A stretch of DNA of 64,000 nucleotides from Micromonospora sp. FIMYZ51 (GCF_038246755.1 NZ_CP134706.1:4402001-4466000), one strand, 5' to 3'. Counted from the first letter of the stretch, positions 31,651-40,460 are shown. Numbers and translations are program-made. The notes: generated from the sequence alone by a model not told the origin.

Positions 31651-32718
31651 TTACCGGGCCGTGCAGGTGAGGGTGGGTGTGGAGTTGGTGCCGTTCCAGG
31701 AGCCGTTGAAGCCGAAGCTGGTGCTGCCGTTGGCGCCCAGAGCGCCGTTGTAGCCGGCGTTGGCGGCGGTCACCGACGACCCGCTCGACGTTATCGAGGC
31801 GTTCCAGGAACTGGTGATGCTCTGGCCGTTGGGCCAGGTCCAGCTCACCGTCCAGCCGGAGATGGCGGCGTTGCCGGCCCGGACGGTGACCTCGGCGCCG
31901 AAGCCACCGGACCACTCGTTGGTCTTGCGGTAGGTGGCGGTGCAGCCACCGTTGCCCGCCGGCGGCGGGGTGGTCGGCGGCGCGGTGGTGGGCGGCGGGT
32001 CCGAGGGCGGCGGGGTGGTCGGCGGTGCGGTGGTGGGCGGCGGGTTACCGCCACCACCGAAGATCACGTCGCTGCACAGGTAGTACGGCTGGTCGAGGTG
32101 GGACGCCTGCCAGATCGTGTAGACGACGTGCCGGCCGGTCCGGTTACCCGCGTTCACGTCGGCCTCGTAGAGCCCGGTGGTCGGGTAGCTGCCGGTACGC
32201 AGCACCAGTTCCAGGCTGTTCCAGGTGAGCGGTTGGGTGGTCGGGTCGAAGCCCTGCTTGGTGATGTAGATGAGCATGTAGTCCGCGCCGTGTCGGGCAC
32301 CGTCGGTGAGCGTCAGCCGGAAGTTGTTGGGCATCGGCTTCGCGGTCCACGCCCCGACCGCGTCGAGCGAGGCGTACAGGCCGCCCTGGGTGCGACCGCC
32401 GCTGCACAGCTGACCGTCCGGGACGGCGGCCTGGTGGTTGCCGCCGACGTTCTCGCGGTACAGGCCGTTCCAGTTCCACATCGTGTTCGGGTTGGCCTGC
32501 CAGGCCTGCCAGCACATTGGATCGCTCTGGGCCATGGCGGGGTTGAGGTGGTCGGATCCCCAGCGCTCCCAGCAGCCGTAGTTGCGCGACGGCGGGTTGG
32601 TGACGGATCCGTGTGCCGAGACCGGGCCGGCCTGGCTGACGACGACCATCGTGAACGCGGCGGCGAGTACGGTGACCGCGCCAAGTCCGAGACGGCGTGC
32701 TGTTCGTGAGAGTCTCAT
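31651..32718 (-). CDS. Secreted AA10 lytic polysaccharide monooxygenase with CBM2
   Basis: 355 aa. The signal peptide cleaves at VSA/HGSV, leaving His36 as the N-terminal histidine-brace residue; the second brace His is in ENVGGNHQAAV. The catalytic domain (36-225) contains NYGCWERWGSDHLNPAMA and YVTKQGFDP-like YITKQGFDP, closely matching my recollection of Streptomyces C1/C4-oxidising cellulose-active LPMO10B enzymes. A Pro/Thr linker leads to a C-terminal CBM2 (WSGGFGAEVTVRAGN, SWTWPNGQ) that binds cellulose or chitin. Copper-dependent oxidative cleavage of crystalline polysaccharide, probably cellulose. Confidence 0.95.
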   Translation of the reverse strand: MRLSRTARRLGLGAVTVLAAAFTMVVVSQAGPVSAHGSVTNPPSRNYGCWERWGSDHLNPAMAQSDPMCWQAWQANPNTMWNWNGLYRENVGGNHQAAVPDGQLCSGGRTQGGLYASLDAVGAWTAKPMPNNFRLTLTDGARHGADYMLIYITKQGFDPTTQPLTWNSLELVLRTGSYPTTGLYEADVNAGNRTGRHVVYTIWQASHLDQPYYLCSDVIFGGGGNPPPTTAPPTTPPPSDPPPTTAPPTTPPPAGNGGCTATYRKTNEWSGGFGAEVTVRAGNAAISGWTVSWTWPNGQSITSSWNASITSSGSSVTAANAGYNGALGANGSTSFGFNGSWNGTNSTPTLTCTAR

Positions 32719-32869
32719 CGATGCTCCGGTTTGTTCCGCCGACGCCGAGGTCGCTCACCGGGATGCCCAACCCCGGCGAGGAACCCGCGCCGGTCGGTTG
32801 TGGACGACTCAGGTCCGCAGGGGCAGAGGCCCGGCCTGCGGTGGTGTGGCGGCTCCCAACCGCGATCGT

Positions 32870-32887
32870 ACTCTACGCATCGATGCG
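32870..32887 (-). promoter_or_regulatory. LPMO promoter -10 with adjacent palindrome
   Basis: On the minus strand TAGAGT (32875-32870) is a good -10. Immediately upstream lies the perfect 12-bp palindrome CGCATCGATGCG (32876-32887), placed as an operator between -35 and -10. No convincing -35 can be chosen. Confidence 0.45.
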
Positions 32888-32927
32888 GCTGAGTCTTTCC
32901 GGTCAAGATGACGCCGCCGACCGGCGA

Positions 32928-33527
32928 TTACTCCGCCATCTCCGCCACGACCCGCCAGACCTGGGCGGCGAGCCAGTCGGTGAGCCGGCTCCGCCCGACC
33001 TCGTCCTGGTGGTCGAACCACCAGATGATGCCGGCGTCGACCAGGCCGACGATGCTTGCCACCACGTACGCGGGCAGCCGCGCCTGGTAGCCGGCGGCGC
33101 GCAGGGTGGCGATGGCGGCCTCGGTGAGCTCGGGAACGGCCTGCGCGGTGCGCAGGCGCGCCCGGAACCGGTAGAGGTTCGGGTGCTCCACCGCCCAGCT
33201 CAGCACCCGGTCGATGACGCCGTGCACCACCTGCGGCGGCGCGCCCGGGGCGGACAGCGACGGGCGGATCCACGCACTGAGCAGGCGTGCCGCGTGCCGG
33301 GCGACGGCCTGGTCGAGATCGTCCTTGCTGGCGAAGTGGCGGTAGACGTGCGGCCTGGGCAGCCCGGCCCGGTCGGCCACCGCGCCCAGGCCGGCGATGG
33401 TGCCGTGCTCCTCGACGACCCGGATCGCGGCTTCCACGATCAACTGACGCCGCCGGGCGCGCTCCTGCGGGATCCCGGCGGCCCGGCGCGCGGCGATGGT
33501 GTCCCGTTTCACTGCGGCGTCGCCCAC
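32928..33527 (-). CDS. TetR-family repressor of the adjacent acyl-CoA oxidase gene
   Basis: 199 aa, GTG start. N-terminal HTH (LIVEAAIRVVEEHGTIAGLGAVADRAGLPRPHVYRHFASKDDLD, cited in part: VADRAGLPRPHVYRHF), then a helical ligand domain (about 75-199). Divergent from the acyl-CoA oxidase gene across a 68-bp gap holding one 19-bp palindrome. TetR proteins of this layout commonly sense acyl-CoA esters, so control of that gene is a reasonable inference. Confidence 0.92.
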   Translation of the reverse strand: MGDAAVKRDTIAARRAAGIPQERARRRQLIVEAAIRVVEEHGTIAGLGAVADRAGLPRPHVYRHFASKDDLDQAVARHAARLLSAWIRPSLSAPGAPPQVVHGVIDRVLSWAVEHPNLYRFRARLRTAQAVPELTEAAIATLRAAGYQARLPAYVVASIVGLVDAGIIWWFDHQDEVGRSRLTDWLAAQVWRVVAEMAE

Positions 33528-33558
33528 GCGGCCACTCTAGCGGGCCGGTAGTCTTGCT

Positions 33559-33577
33559 TGGGTACAGGCTGTACCCA
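33559..33577. promoter_or_regulatory. 19-bp palindromic TetR operator
   Basis: TGGGTACAG-G-CTGTACCCA has perfect 9-bp arms, midway between the divergent TetR and acyl-CoA oxidase genes. Confidence 0.75.
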
Positions 33578-33595
33578 CGACCGTGCGAGGTAGCC

Positions 33596-35587
33596 ATGAC
33601 CAGTTCCGCGCCCGAGTCCATCGACCTCGCCCGCCTCCAGGAAGTCCTCGACGGGCCGTGGGCCGAGGTCCGCAACGCGCACCGGGAACAGCTCGACGAG
33701 CGATTCCTCCCGGTTTACGGCGAAAGCGGCGACCAGGCACGGGAGCGGATCAGCGGGCTGCTCACCGCGCTCCCCGTCGAGCTGGGTATCGCATCGGGCT
33801 TTCCCACCGAATACGGCGGCCGAGCCGACGTCGGCGCCTCGATCGTCGCCACCGAGATGCTCGCCCAGGTCGACCTGTCGCTGATGGTCAAGGCCGGCGT
33901 CCAGTGGGGCCTGTTCGGCGGCGCCGTGGCGGCCCTGGGCACCAAGCGGCACCACGACGCCTACCTACGGGACATCATCTCCGGTGCGCTGCTCGGCTGC
34001 TTCGCGATGACCGAGACCGGCCACGGCTCCGACGTCCAGCAGCTGCGCACCACCTGCACGTACGACCCGCAGACGCAGACCTTCGACCTGCACACCCCGC
34101 ACGAGGCGGCCCGCAAGGACTACATCGGCAACGCAGCCCGCGACGGCCGGATGGCGGTGGTCTTCGCGCAGCTGATCACGGAAGGCCAACGGCACGGCGT
34201 ACACGCCTGGCTGGTCCCCATCCGCGACGCGCAGGGCAACCCGCTGCCCGGGGTGACCATCGGCGACGCCGGCCCGAAGGCCGGCCTGCTCGGTGTGGAC
34301 AACGGGCGGCTCAGCTTCGACCACGTCCGGGTGCCCCGGGACATGCTGCTGGACCGGTACGGTCAGGTCGCGGAGGACGGCACGTACACCAGCCCGATCG
34401 AGGACGACTCACGGCGCTTCTTCACCATGCTCGGCACCCTGGTCCGGGGCCGGGTCAGCGTGGGCGGTGCCGCAGCGGCAGCCACCAAGTCGGCGTTGAC
34501 CATCGCGGTCCGTTACGGCGACACCCGCCGCCAGTTCCGCACACCCGACGCGGAGCGCGAGGTGCTGCTCAACGACTACCTGGCCCACCAGCGCAAGCTG
34601 CTGCCCGCGCTGGCCACCACGTACGCGCTGCACTTCGCCCAGGCCGAGCTGGTGGCCGCGCTGCACGAGGTGCAGGGCACCGACCAGCCGGTCGACGAGC
34701 ACCGGCAACGCGAGCTGGAGTCCCGGGCCGCCGGGCTCAAGGCCGCGCAGACCTGGCATGCCACCCGCACCATCCAGACCTGCCGCGAGGCGTGCGGCGG
34801 GGCCGGCTACCTGGCCGAGAACCGGCTACCCGGCCTCAAGGCGGACACCGACGTCTTCACCACGTTCGAGGGCGACAACACCGTGCTGCTCCAACTGGTG
34901 GCCAAGGGGCTGCTGACCGGCTACCGGGACGAGTTCGGCTCGCTGGACGGCTGGGGCCGCGCCTCCTTCGTCGCCGAACAGGTCCGGGAGATGGTGCTCG
35001 AACGCACCGCCGCCCGCTCCCTCATCCAGCGGCTGATCAGCGCGGTGCCCGGCCGCGACGAGGAGGTCGCCGTCACCGACCGCGGCTGGCACCTCGCGAT
35101 GTTCGAGGACCGCGAGAAGCACCTGCTGGAAACCGCAATCCGCCGCCTGCGGGGCGGCGCGGCCACCAAGAAGGACCGGCCCTTCGACATCTTCAACGAC
35201 GTACAGGACCACGTCCTCACCGCCGCCGCCGCGCACATCGACCGGGTCACCCTGGAGGCGTTCGTCGCGGGCATCGAGCGCACCACGGACCCGGCGGTCC
35301 AGGCCCTGCTCTCCCGCGTCTGTGACCTGTACGCGCTAAGCGTCATCGAGGCCAACAAGGCCTGGTTCCTGGAGCACGGGCGACTCACCCCGGCCCGGTC
35401 CAAGGCGATCACCGTCGTGGTGAACGGCCTGCTCAAGGAGCTGCGCCCGCAGCTGCGTACGCTTGTGGACGGCTTCGCCATCCCCGACGCCTGGCTGCAC
35501 TGCGCCATCCTGCGCGAGGAGTCCGACCGGCAGGAGGCGATGGCGAGCCACGACGCCGCCGGGGATCCCCAGCCGGTTCCGGCATAG
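33596..35587 (+). CDS. Acyl-CoA oxidase/dehydrogenase family flavoenzyme
   Basis: 663 aa; ATG 33596 with GAGG upstream (the frame is open further left but crosses the operator and the TetR gene). Length and motifs match the peroxisomal-type acyl-CoA oxidase family: CFAMTETGHGSDVQQLRT in the beta domain, VRVPRDMLLDRYG, CGGAGYLAENRLPGLKAD and the catalytic Glu in TTFEGDNTVLL. The C-terminal half is the oxidase-specific extra helical domain. Performs the first step of beta-oxidation, passing electrons to O2 or ETF. Single gene under its own TetR; it converges with the catabolic operon. Confidence 0.93.
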   Translation: MTSSAPESIDLARLQEVLDGPWAEVRNAHREQLDERFLPVYGESGDQARERISGLLTALPVELGIASGFPTEYGGRADVGASIVATEMLAQVDLSLMVKAGVQWGLFGGAVAALGTKRHHDAYLRDIISGALLGCFAMTETGHGSDVQQLRTTCTYDPQTQTFDLHTPHEAARKDYIGNAARDGRMAVVFAQLITEGQRHGVHAWLVPIRDAQGNPLPGVTIGDAGPKAGLLGVDNGRLSFDHVRVPRDMLLDRYGQVAEDGTYTSPIEDDSRRFFTMLGTLVRGRVSVGGAAAAATKSALTIAVRYGDTRRQFRTPDAEREVLLNDYLAHQRKLLPALATTYALHFAQAELVAALHEVQGTDQPVDEHRQRELESRAAGLKAAQTWHATRTIQTCREACGGAGYLAENRLPGLKADTDVFTTFEGDNTVLLQLVAKGLLTGYRDEFGSLDGWGRASFVAEQVREMVLERTAARSLIQRLISAVPGRDEEVAVTDRGWHLAMFEDREKHLLETAIRRLRGGAATKKDRPFDIFNDVQDHVLTAAAAHIDRVTLEAFVAGIERTTDPAVQALLSRVCDLYALSVIEANKAWFLEHGRLTPARSKAITVVVNGLLKELRPQLRTLVDGFAIPDAWLHCAILREESDRQEAMASHDAAGDPQPVPA

Positions 35588-35592
35588 GTTTC

Positions 35593-35642
35593 GACGGTTA
35601 CCGGGAGCGGTGCGGACCGATCCGATCGTCTCCCGGACCGTC
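35593..35642. terminator. Imperfect hairpin between convergent catabolic genes
   Basis: GACGG-TTA-CCGGGAG pairs with CTCCCGG-A-CCGTC, 5 and 7 bp with an internal loop, between the acyl-CoA oxidase stop and the end of the minus-strand operon. Confidence 0.5.
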
Positions 35643-35649
35643 GTCCTTC

Positions 35650-36504
35650 TCACCAGTCGTAGAAGCCCTTGCCGGTCTTGCGCCCGAGGTGCCCCGCCGC
35701 GACCAACTCGCGCAGGATGGCGGGTGGCTCGAAGCGGTCGCCCAGCTCGCGAGCCAGCTGCTCGGCGATGGCGAGCCGTACGTCGAGCCCGACGACGTCG
35801 GTCGTCTTCAAGGGTCCCAACGGATGCTTGTAACCGAGCGTCATGGCGGTGTCGATGTCCTGCACCGACGCCACGCCCTGCTCCACCATCCGCATCGCCT
35901 CCACGGCCAGGGCCACCCCCAGCCGGCTGCTGGCGAACCCCGGCGAATTGGTCACCGTGATCGCGGTCTTACCGAGCGCCGCCACCCAGACCTGCGCCTG
36001 CTCGACGAGGTCCGGCGCGGTCCTGGCGCCGACCACCACCTCCACCAGCTCGCTCGCCGGCACCGGGTTGAAGAAGTGCAAGCCGACGAAGCGCTCCGGG
36101 CGGGCCAGGTGTCGCGCGAGATCGTCGACCGACAGGCTGGAGGTGTTGGTGGCGAGCACGGCGTCGGTGGCCACCTGCTCCACCTCGCGCAGCACTCGCC
36201 GCTTGAGGTCGAGGTCCTCCGGCACGGCCTCGATCACCAGGGCACACGCCCGCAACTGGGCGGCGTCCGTGGTGACGACCAGCCTGGAGAGGATCTCGGT
36301 TGCCGACGCCGGCAACGTCCCGCGCTGCTCGGCCTTTGCCGCACTGCCGGCCACCCGGCCACGGGCGGCCTCGACGGTCTCGGCGGAGGATTCGATGATC
36401 CGTACTGTCGCGCCGGCCAGCAGGAAGGCGTACGCGATGCCGGCGCCCATGCGCCCGCCGCCGTACACCCCCACGGTGGCCGGAACCCGGTCGGACTGAC
36501 TCAT
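35650..36504 (-). CDS. 3-hydroxyacyl-CoA dehydrogenase (third paralogue)
   Basis: About 284 aa; ATG 36504 has GAGGAGGG upstream. NAD-binding GVYGGGRMGAGIAYAF, catalytic His in GLHFFNPVPASELVEVV, and the C-terminal domain signature DTAMTLGYKHPLGPLKTTDVVGLD. Oxidises (S)-3-hydroxyacyl-CoA to the 3-ketoacyl-CoA. It is the last gene of the long minus-strand catabolic operon and one of three such dehydrogenases there. Confidence 0.93.
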   Translation of the reverse strand: MSQSDRVPATVGVYGGGRMGAGIAYAFLLAGATVRIIESSAETVEAARGRVAGSAAKAEQRGTLPASATEILSRLVVTTDAAQLRACALVIEAVPEDLDLKRRVLREVEQVATDAVLATNTSSLSVDDLARHLARPERFVGLHFFNPVPASELVEVVVGARTAPDLVEQAQVWVAALGKTAITVTNSPGFASSRLGVALAVEAMRMVEQGVASVQDIDTAMTLGYKHPLGPLKTTDVVGLDVRLAIAEQLARELGDRFEPPAILRELVAAGHLGRKTGKGFYDW

Positions 36505-36515
36505 GCCCACCCTCC

Positions 36516-37499
36516 TCAACCCCGACCGGTCGTCAACACGACCTTGCCCTTGACCCGGCCGTCCTTGACGTACTGGAGGGCATCGCCGGCCTGGTCGAGT
36601 GGGTACCTGGCGTCCACCGCCGCATCGACCTTCCCGTCCACGAACAGTTGGAACACCTCGGCCATGATCGAGCGCATCACCTCCGGCATCCGATCGCGGT
36701 AGTCACTGCTTTGCAGCCCCACGATGCTGATGCTCTTGACCAGGATGTGTCCCGGCTTGATGGGGTTCTGGCCACCCGAGGCGAAACCGACGATGACGAC
36801 GCGGCCCTCCCAGGCGGTCGCCCGGATGACCTGGGTGAGGAAATCGCCGCCGAGCATCTCGAGGACCACGTCCACCCCCCGGCCCTCGGTGGCCGCCAGC
36901 AGGTCGTCGCGGAGCGTGTCCGGGGTGGAGGTGAGCACCACGTCCGCACCCTGCCGGCGGGCCAGCTCCGCTTTGGCGGCGTCCTGGGCCAGCGCGATCA
37001 CCCGCGCGCCGTACGCCTTGGCGAGCTGCACACCGGCGGAGCCGACGCCACCGCCCGCGCCGGTGACCAGGACGGTCTCCCCGGCCTTGAGCTGACCGCG
37101 CCGGAACAGCCCGAAGTAGGCCGTGGAGTAGACCAGCCCGGCGGCGGCTGCCGACTCGTAGGAGATGCCGTCCGGCAACTCCATCACCAGTTCCTCGGGA
37201 ACCCGCAGCTGCTCGGCGTAGCCGCCGAACTCGACAAGCGCCAGAACCCGCTGACCGACCCGGAGCCGCTGAACCCCCTCCCCGACCGCCACCACCCGCC
37301 CGGCGGCCTCCTTGCCGGGGCTGAACGGCCGCTCCGGGAGGTTCTGGTAGGTGCCCTCGACGACGAGCAGGTCGGGGAAGTTGACGCTTACCGCGCCGAC
37401 CTCGATCACGACCTCACCCGGGCCGGGCACCAGGTCGGGCAGGTCCGCGACGACGAGGGTGGACGGGGGGCCGAACTCCGTGACGAGCACAGCACGCAT
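36516..37499 (-). CDS. Quinone oxidoreductase-like MDR protein (NADPH-dependent)
   Basis: 327 aa, zinc-less medium-chain dehydrogenase/reductase. GroES-like N-domain (AVSVNFPDLLVVEGTYQNLP), NADPH-binding GAGGGVGSAGVQLAKAYGARV and C-terminal DARYPLDQAGDALQYVKDGRVKGKVVL. The family includes quinone and enoyl-CoA reductases, so in this operon it could reduce a conjugated enoyl-CoA intermediate. ATG follows AAGGAG. Confidence 0.92.
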   Translation of the reverse strand: MRAVLVTEFGPPSTLVVADLPDLVPGPGEVVIEVGAVSVNFPDLLVVEGTYQNLPERPFSPGKEAAGRVVAVGEGVQRLRVGQRVLALVEFGGYAEQLRVPEELVMELPDGISYESAAAAGLVYSTAYFGLFRRGQLKAGETVLVTGAGGGVGSAGVQLAKAYGARVIALAQDAAKAELARRQGADVVLTSTPDTLRDDLLAATEGRGVDVVLEMLGGDFLTQVIRATAWEGRVVIVGFASGGQNPIKPGHILVKSISIVGLQSSDYRDRMPEVMRSIMAEVFQLFVDGKVDAAVDARYPLDQAGDALQYVKDGRVKGKVVLTTGRG

Positions 37500-37529
37500 G
37501 GGGATCTTTCTCCTTCGGTTTGGCGGGCC

Positions 37530-38663
37530 TCAGGACCAGGGCGAGTCGTCGCCCAGATCGACGAGTGCGGGGTACGGCACCGTGCCGGGGCCGTGACGTA
37601 ACGCCGGTGCGATGGGGCTGGGCAGGGTGGCGAACGAGTCCTGCGTCCCGGGTGCGGACACCCGCTCCGGCGCGGCGATGTCGACCAGGTTCGCCTGGAC
37701 CGCCTCGTCCCAGGTGGCGACGACGACGGTGCACACGTCTGCACCGTCGAGCACGGACCGCCAGTGGTCGGCCGACCTGGCGGCGAACCGCTCGGCCAGC
37801 GCAGCGATCACGACCTGTTCCCGGCCGTGGTCGTCGTGGAACTCCGGATCGAGCCCCACCAACTCGACCAGGCGGTCCCAGAACTTCTGCTCCAGCGCCG
37901 CGCAGGCGACATGACGCCCGTCCGCGGTGCGGTAGACCTGGTAACGCGGGCTGCCGCCGGTGAGGAGTTCGGCACCGGGGCGGGGCCAACCACCGCCGGC
38001 CTGCCGGGTGGCGAAATAGCCGTACGCCAGCACCTGAAGGTTGTGCGTCATCGAGATCTCCAGGTGGACCGGCTCACCGGTGAGGTCCCGCTGCCGCAGC
38101 GCCAGCAGGATGTTCACCACCGCGGGATAGGTGCCGCCGGCGATGTCGGCGAGCACGGACACCGGCAGCCCGGGTGCCCCCGTGCGGTCGGTGACCACGC
38201 CCAGCAGCCCGGACTCGGCGAGATAGTTGAGATCGTGACCGGCCCGGGTGGCGCGGGGGCCGGTCGGCCCGTACCCGCTGATGGAGCAGTAGATGACGTC
38301 GGGGTTGACCGCGCGCACGTGCTCGTACCCCAGGCCGAGCCGGTCGGCGACGCCCGGTCGGAACTGCTCGATCACCACGTCGGCCTCGGCGGCCAGGCCG
38401 AGCGTCCGGTCCCGCTGGGCCGGGTCCTTGAAGTCGACGGCGTACGCCCGCTTGCCCCGGTTGAGCACCGCATAGTTGGCGCTCGCCTCGCCGAAACGCG
38501 GCTGGTAGGTACGCATCTCGTCGCCACGGCCCGGCCGTTCGAGCTTGACGACATCGGCGCCCGCCTCGGCCAGCAGCAGGGTCGCCAGCGGACCGGGCAG
38601 CAGAGTGGAGAGGTCCAGCACCCGCACACCGTGCAGGGGAAGCTGCCGCTGTGCGCTGGTCAT
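37530..38663 (-). CDS. Family III CoA-transferase fold, alpha-methylacyl-CoA racemase-like
   Basis: 377 aa. Among CaiB/BaiF proteins it is closest in motifs to alpha-methylacyl-CoA racemase: SGYGPTGPRATRAGHDLNYLA (cited in part: RAGHDLNYLAESG), and YQVYRTADGRHVACAALEQ. Racemases invert the 2-methyl centre so that a stereospecific dehydrogenase can act. A true CoA transfer remains the alternative. ATG overlaps the stop of the upstream acyl-CoA dehydrogenase gene (ATGA at 38660-38663). Confidence 0.85.
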   Translation of the reverse strand: MTSAQRQLPLHGVRVLDLSTLLPGPLATLLLAEAGADVVKLERPGRGDEMRTYQPRFGEASANYAVLNRGKRAYAVDFKDPAQRDRTLGLAAEADVVIEQFRPGVADRLGLGYEHVRAVNPDVIYCSISGYGPTGPRATRAGHDLNYLAESGLLGVVTDRTGAPGLPVSVLADIAGGTYPAVVNILLALRQRDLTGEPVHLEISMTHNLQVLAYGYFATRQAGGGWPRPGAELLTGGSPRYQVYRTADGRHVACAALEQKFWDRLVELVGLDPEFHDDHGREQVVIAALAERFAARSADHWRSVLDGADVCTVVVATWDEAVQANLVDIAAPERVSAPGTQDSFATLPSPIAPALRHGPGTVPYPALVDLGDDSPWS

Positions 38664-39678
38664 GACGCCTCGTCCGGGAGGGTCGACGCCACCGCGTGGG
38701 TGTCTGCTGCGGCACGCAGCGAGACCGCGTCCCGCAGGTACCGTTCCACCGGATACTCGGTCAGGTAGCCGTAGCCGCCGTGTGACTGGAGCGCCGCGGC
38801 GGCCACCTCGATCGCGGCGTCACCGGCGTGCCGCATCGCGGCCAGCGTCTGCACCGGGCCCCCGGTCGCGGCCAGCGCCGCCGTCAGCGCCACCGAGGTC
38901 CGGGTGGCCTGGTCCGACAGCGACTTGCGGACGGCCGGCAGGGCGGTGAGGGGCCGCCGAACTGGTGCCGCTGCGCGGCGTAGGCCGCTGCGGCGTCGGC
39001 GGCGGCTGCGGCGATTCCGGCGGCGACCGCCGCAGCGCCTCGGCGCAACCGGATCCGCGCCGCGTCGACGTCGACACCGTCGAGCCGGTGCACGGTGCCC
39101 GCCGGTACGGAACCGGTGAACCGCACCGATCGGGTCAGGGCACCGGCCAGCCCGGTCCGCTCCAGTGGTCGGCTGCTCGTCACCTCCGGTCGCACCAGCA
39201 CCGCGCGGTGCGCACCGAGCAGCAGCAGGTACGGCGCCTCGGCGGCCGGGTCGATCCGGTCCACCGAACCGTCGAGCGTCTCGCCCGACCAGAGCAGTCG
39301 CGCCTGCCGCGACGTCGCGTCGACGACAGCGACCGCTGCGGCAGCCGAGTGCACCGCGTCGACCAGGTCGGCGAAGCGGTGGTCACCGCCGAGCACGTCG
39401 ACCGCCGCGTGCGCCTGGGTGGCCGCCCAGCCGAGGGCGGGCCAGGCCCGGCCCAGGCGCTGCATCGCCACGGCGGTGGTGACCGGGTCCGCTCCCCCGC
39501 CACCGTGCCGCTCGTCCGTGCCGACGGTCCAGATGCCCAGCTCGGCGAGCTCGGTGGCGAGGCCGATGACGACGTCGGCGTCGTCGGAGAGCAGCACGTC
39601 ACGGTCGGCGGCGAAAGCGTCCAACATGGCCGCCAGGTCGCGTTGCTCGTCGTCGAGGGCGGGGCCGAGCCAGCTCAC
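38660..39678 (-). pseudogene. Acyl-CoA dehydrogenase, single-base frameshift
   Basis: Residues from MSWLGPALDDEQRDLAAML (start 39678) run as an acyl-CoA dehydrogenase up to AAQRHQFGGP, then the frame breaks. The following part (ALTAALAATGGPVQ, LQSHGGYGYLTEYPVERYLRDA, to the stop at 38660) continues in another frame. Adding one C (minus strand) in the run at 38950-38953 restores a continuous product of about 339 aa ending in the normal family C-terminus. Both flanking genes stay in ATGA overlap with it, so the gene was recently intact. Either a real recent mutation or a homopolymer sequencing error. Confidence 0.85.
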
Positions 39679-40460
39679 GACCAGAAGCTTTCGGGATTCG
39701 GATCGCGCCGCTCCCGGAACGAGTCGCTCAGCTCGTGCGCCTCGCGGGTTTGGAGGTAGAGGCTCAACTGCTGGTCATGGGCCATCCGGGCCTGTCCGGA
39801 GACGCCGTTGTGGCGGGCCGAGAAGGCGGCCTTCAGACCGGCGATGGCCATCGGGCTACGGGAGGTGAGCTCACGCAGCACCGCGCCGACCCGGTCCCGG
39901 AACTCGTCGACCGGCACCACCTCGTTGACCAGGCCCATCGTCAACGCCTCGGCGGCGGAGTACTTGCGGTTGAGGTACCACATCTCCTTGGCCCGCTTAC
40001 GGCCGATGGTGTCCTCCAGATACCAGGACCCGTAGCCGGCGTCGAAGCTGCCGACCATCGGCCCGACCTGCCGGAACACCGCGTTCTCCGCGGCGATCGT
40101 GAGATCGCAGACGGTGTGCAGCACGTTGCCGCCGCCGACCGCGAACCCGTTCACGGCGGCCACCACCGGCTTGGCGATGGTGTCGATCGCCTGGTAGACG
40201 TCGACGATCGGGAGAACCTGCGACTGGTCCAACGACGTGACCGGGTCGTGCTCACCACCGATGCAGAAGAACTTGTCCCCGGCCCCGGTGAGGACCGCAG
40301 CGCGCAGGCCGGGATCGAGCCGGAACCGTTGCAGCGCGTCGCACAGTTCCAGACACGTCTGCTGACGGAGTTTGTTCCCCGCCTGCGGGCGGTTGATGGT
40401 CAGCGTGAGAACCGGGCCGTCGCGGTCGACGAGAATGTCGTCGTAGTTCGGTGCGGTCAC
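39675..40460 (-). CDS. Crotonase-fold ring-cleaving hydrolase, BadI/MenB-like
   Basis: 261 aa. The oxyanion-hole segments are GDKFFCIGGEHDP and VNGFAVGGGNVLHTVCDL. The segment QVGPMVGSFDAGYGSWYL followed by RKRAKEMWYLNRKYSAAEA matches the BadI (2-ketocyclohexanecarboxyl-CoA hydrolase)/MenB branch rather than ordinary enoyl-CoA hydratases. BadI opens a six-membered beta-keto acyl-CoA ring by retro-Dieckmann hydrolysis. No men genes are near, and neighbours are all beta-oxidation enzymes, so ring cleavage is the better reading. Overlaps the downstream acyl-CoA dehydrogenase by four bases. Confidence 0.85.
   Translation of the reverse strand: MTAPNYDDILVDRDGPVLTLTINRPQAGNKLRQQTCLELCDALQRFRLDPGLRAAVLTGAGDKFFCIGGEHDPVTSLDQSQVLPIVDVYQAIDTIAKPVVAAVNGFAVGGGNVLHTVCDLTIAAENAVFRQVGPMVGSFDAGYGSWYLEDTIGRKRAKEMWYLNRKYSAAEALTMGLVNEVVPVDEFRDRVGAVLRELTSRSPMAIAGLKAAFSARHNGVSGQARMAHDQQLSLYLQTREAHELSDSFRERRDPNPESFWS

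Noticed and set aside
39675..40460. Housekeeping menaquinone enzyme MenB
   Set aside because: Motifs allow it, but none of menA, menC, menD, menE or menF is nearby and it is translationally coupled to acyl-CoA dehydrogenase and dehydrogenase genes. Not excluded, just less likely.
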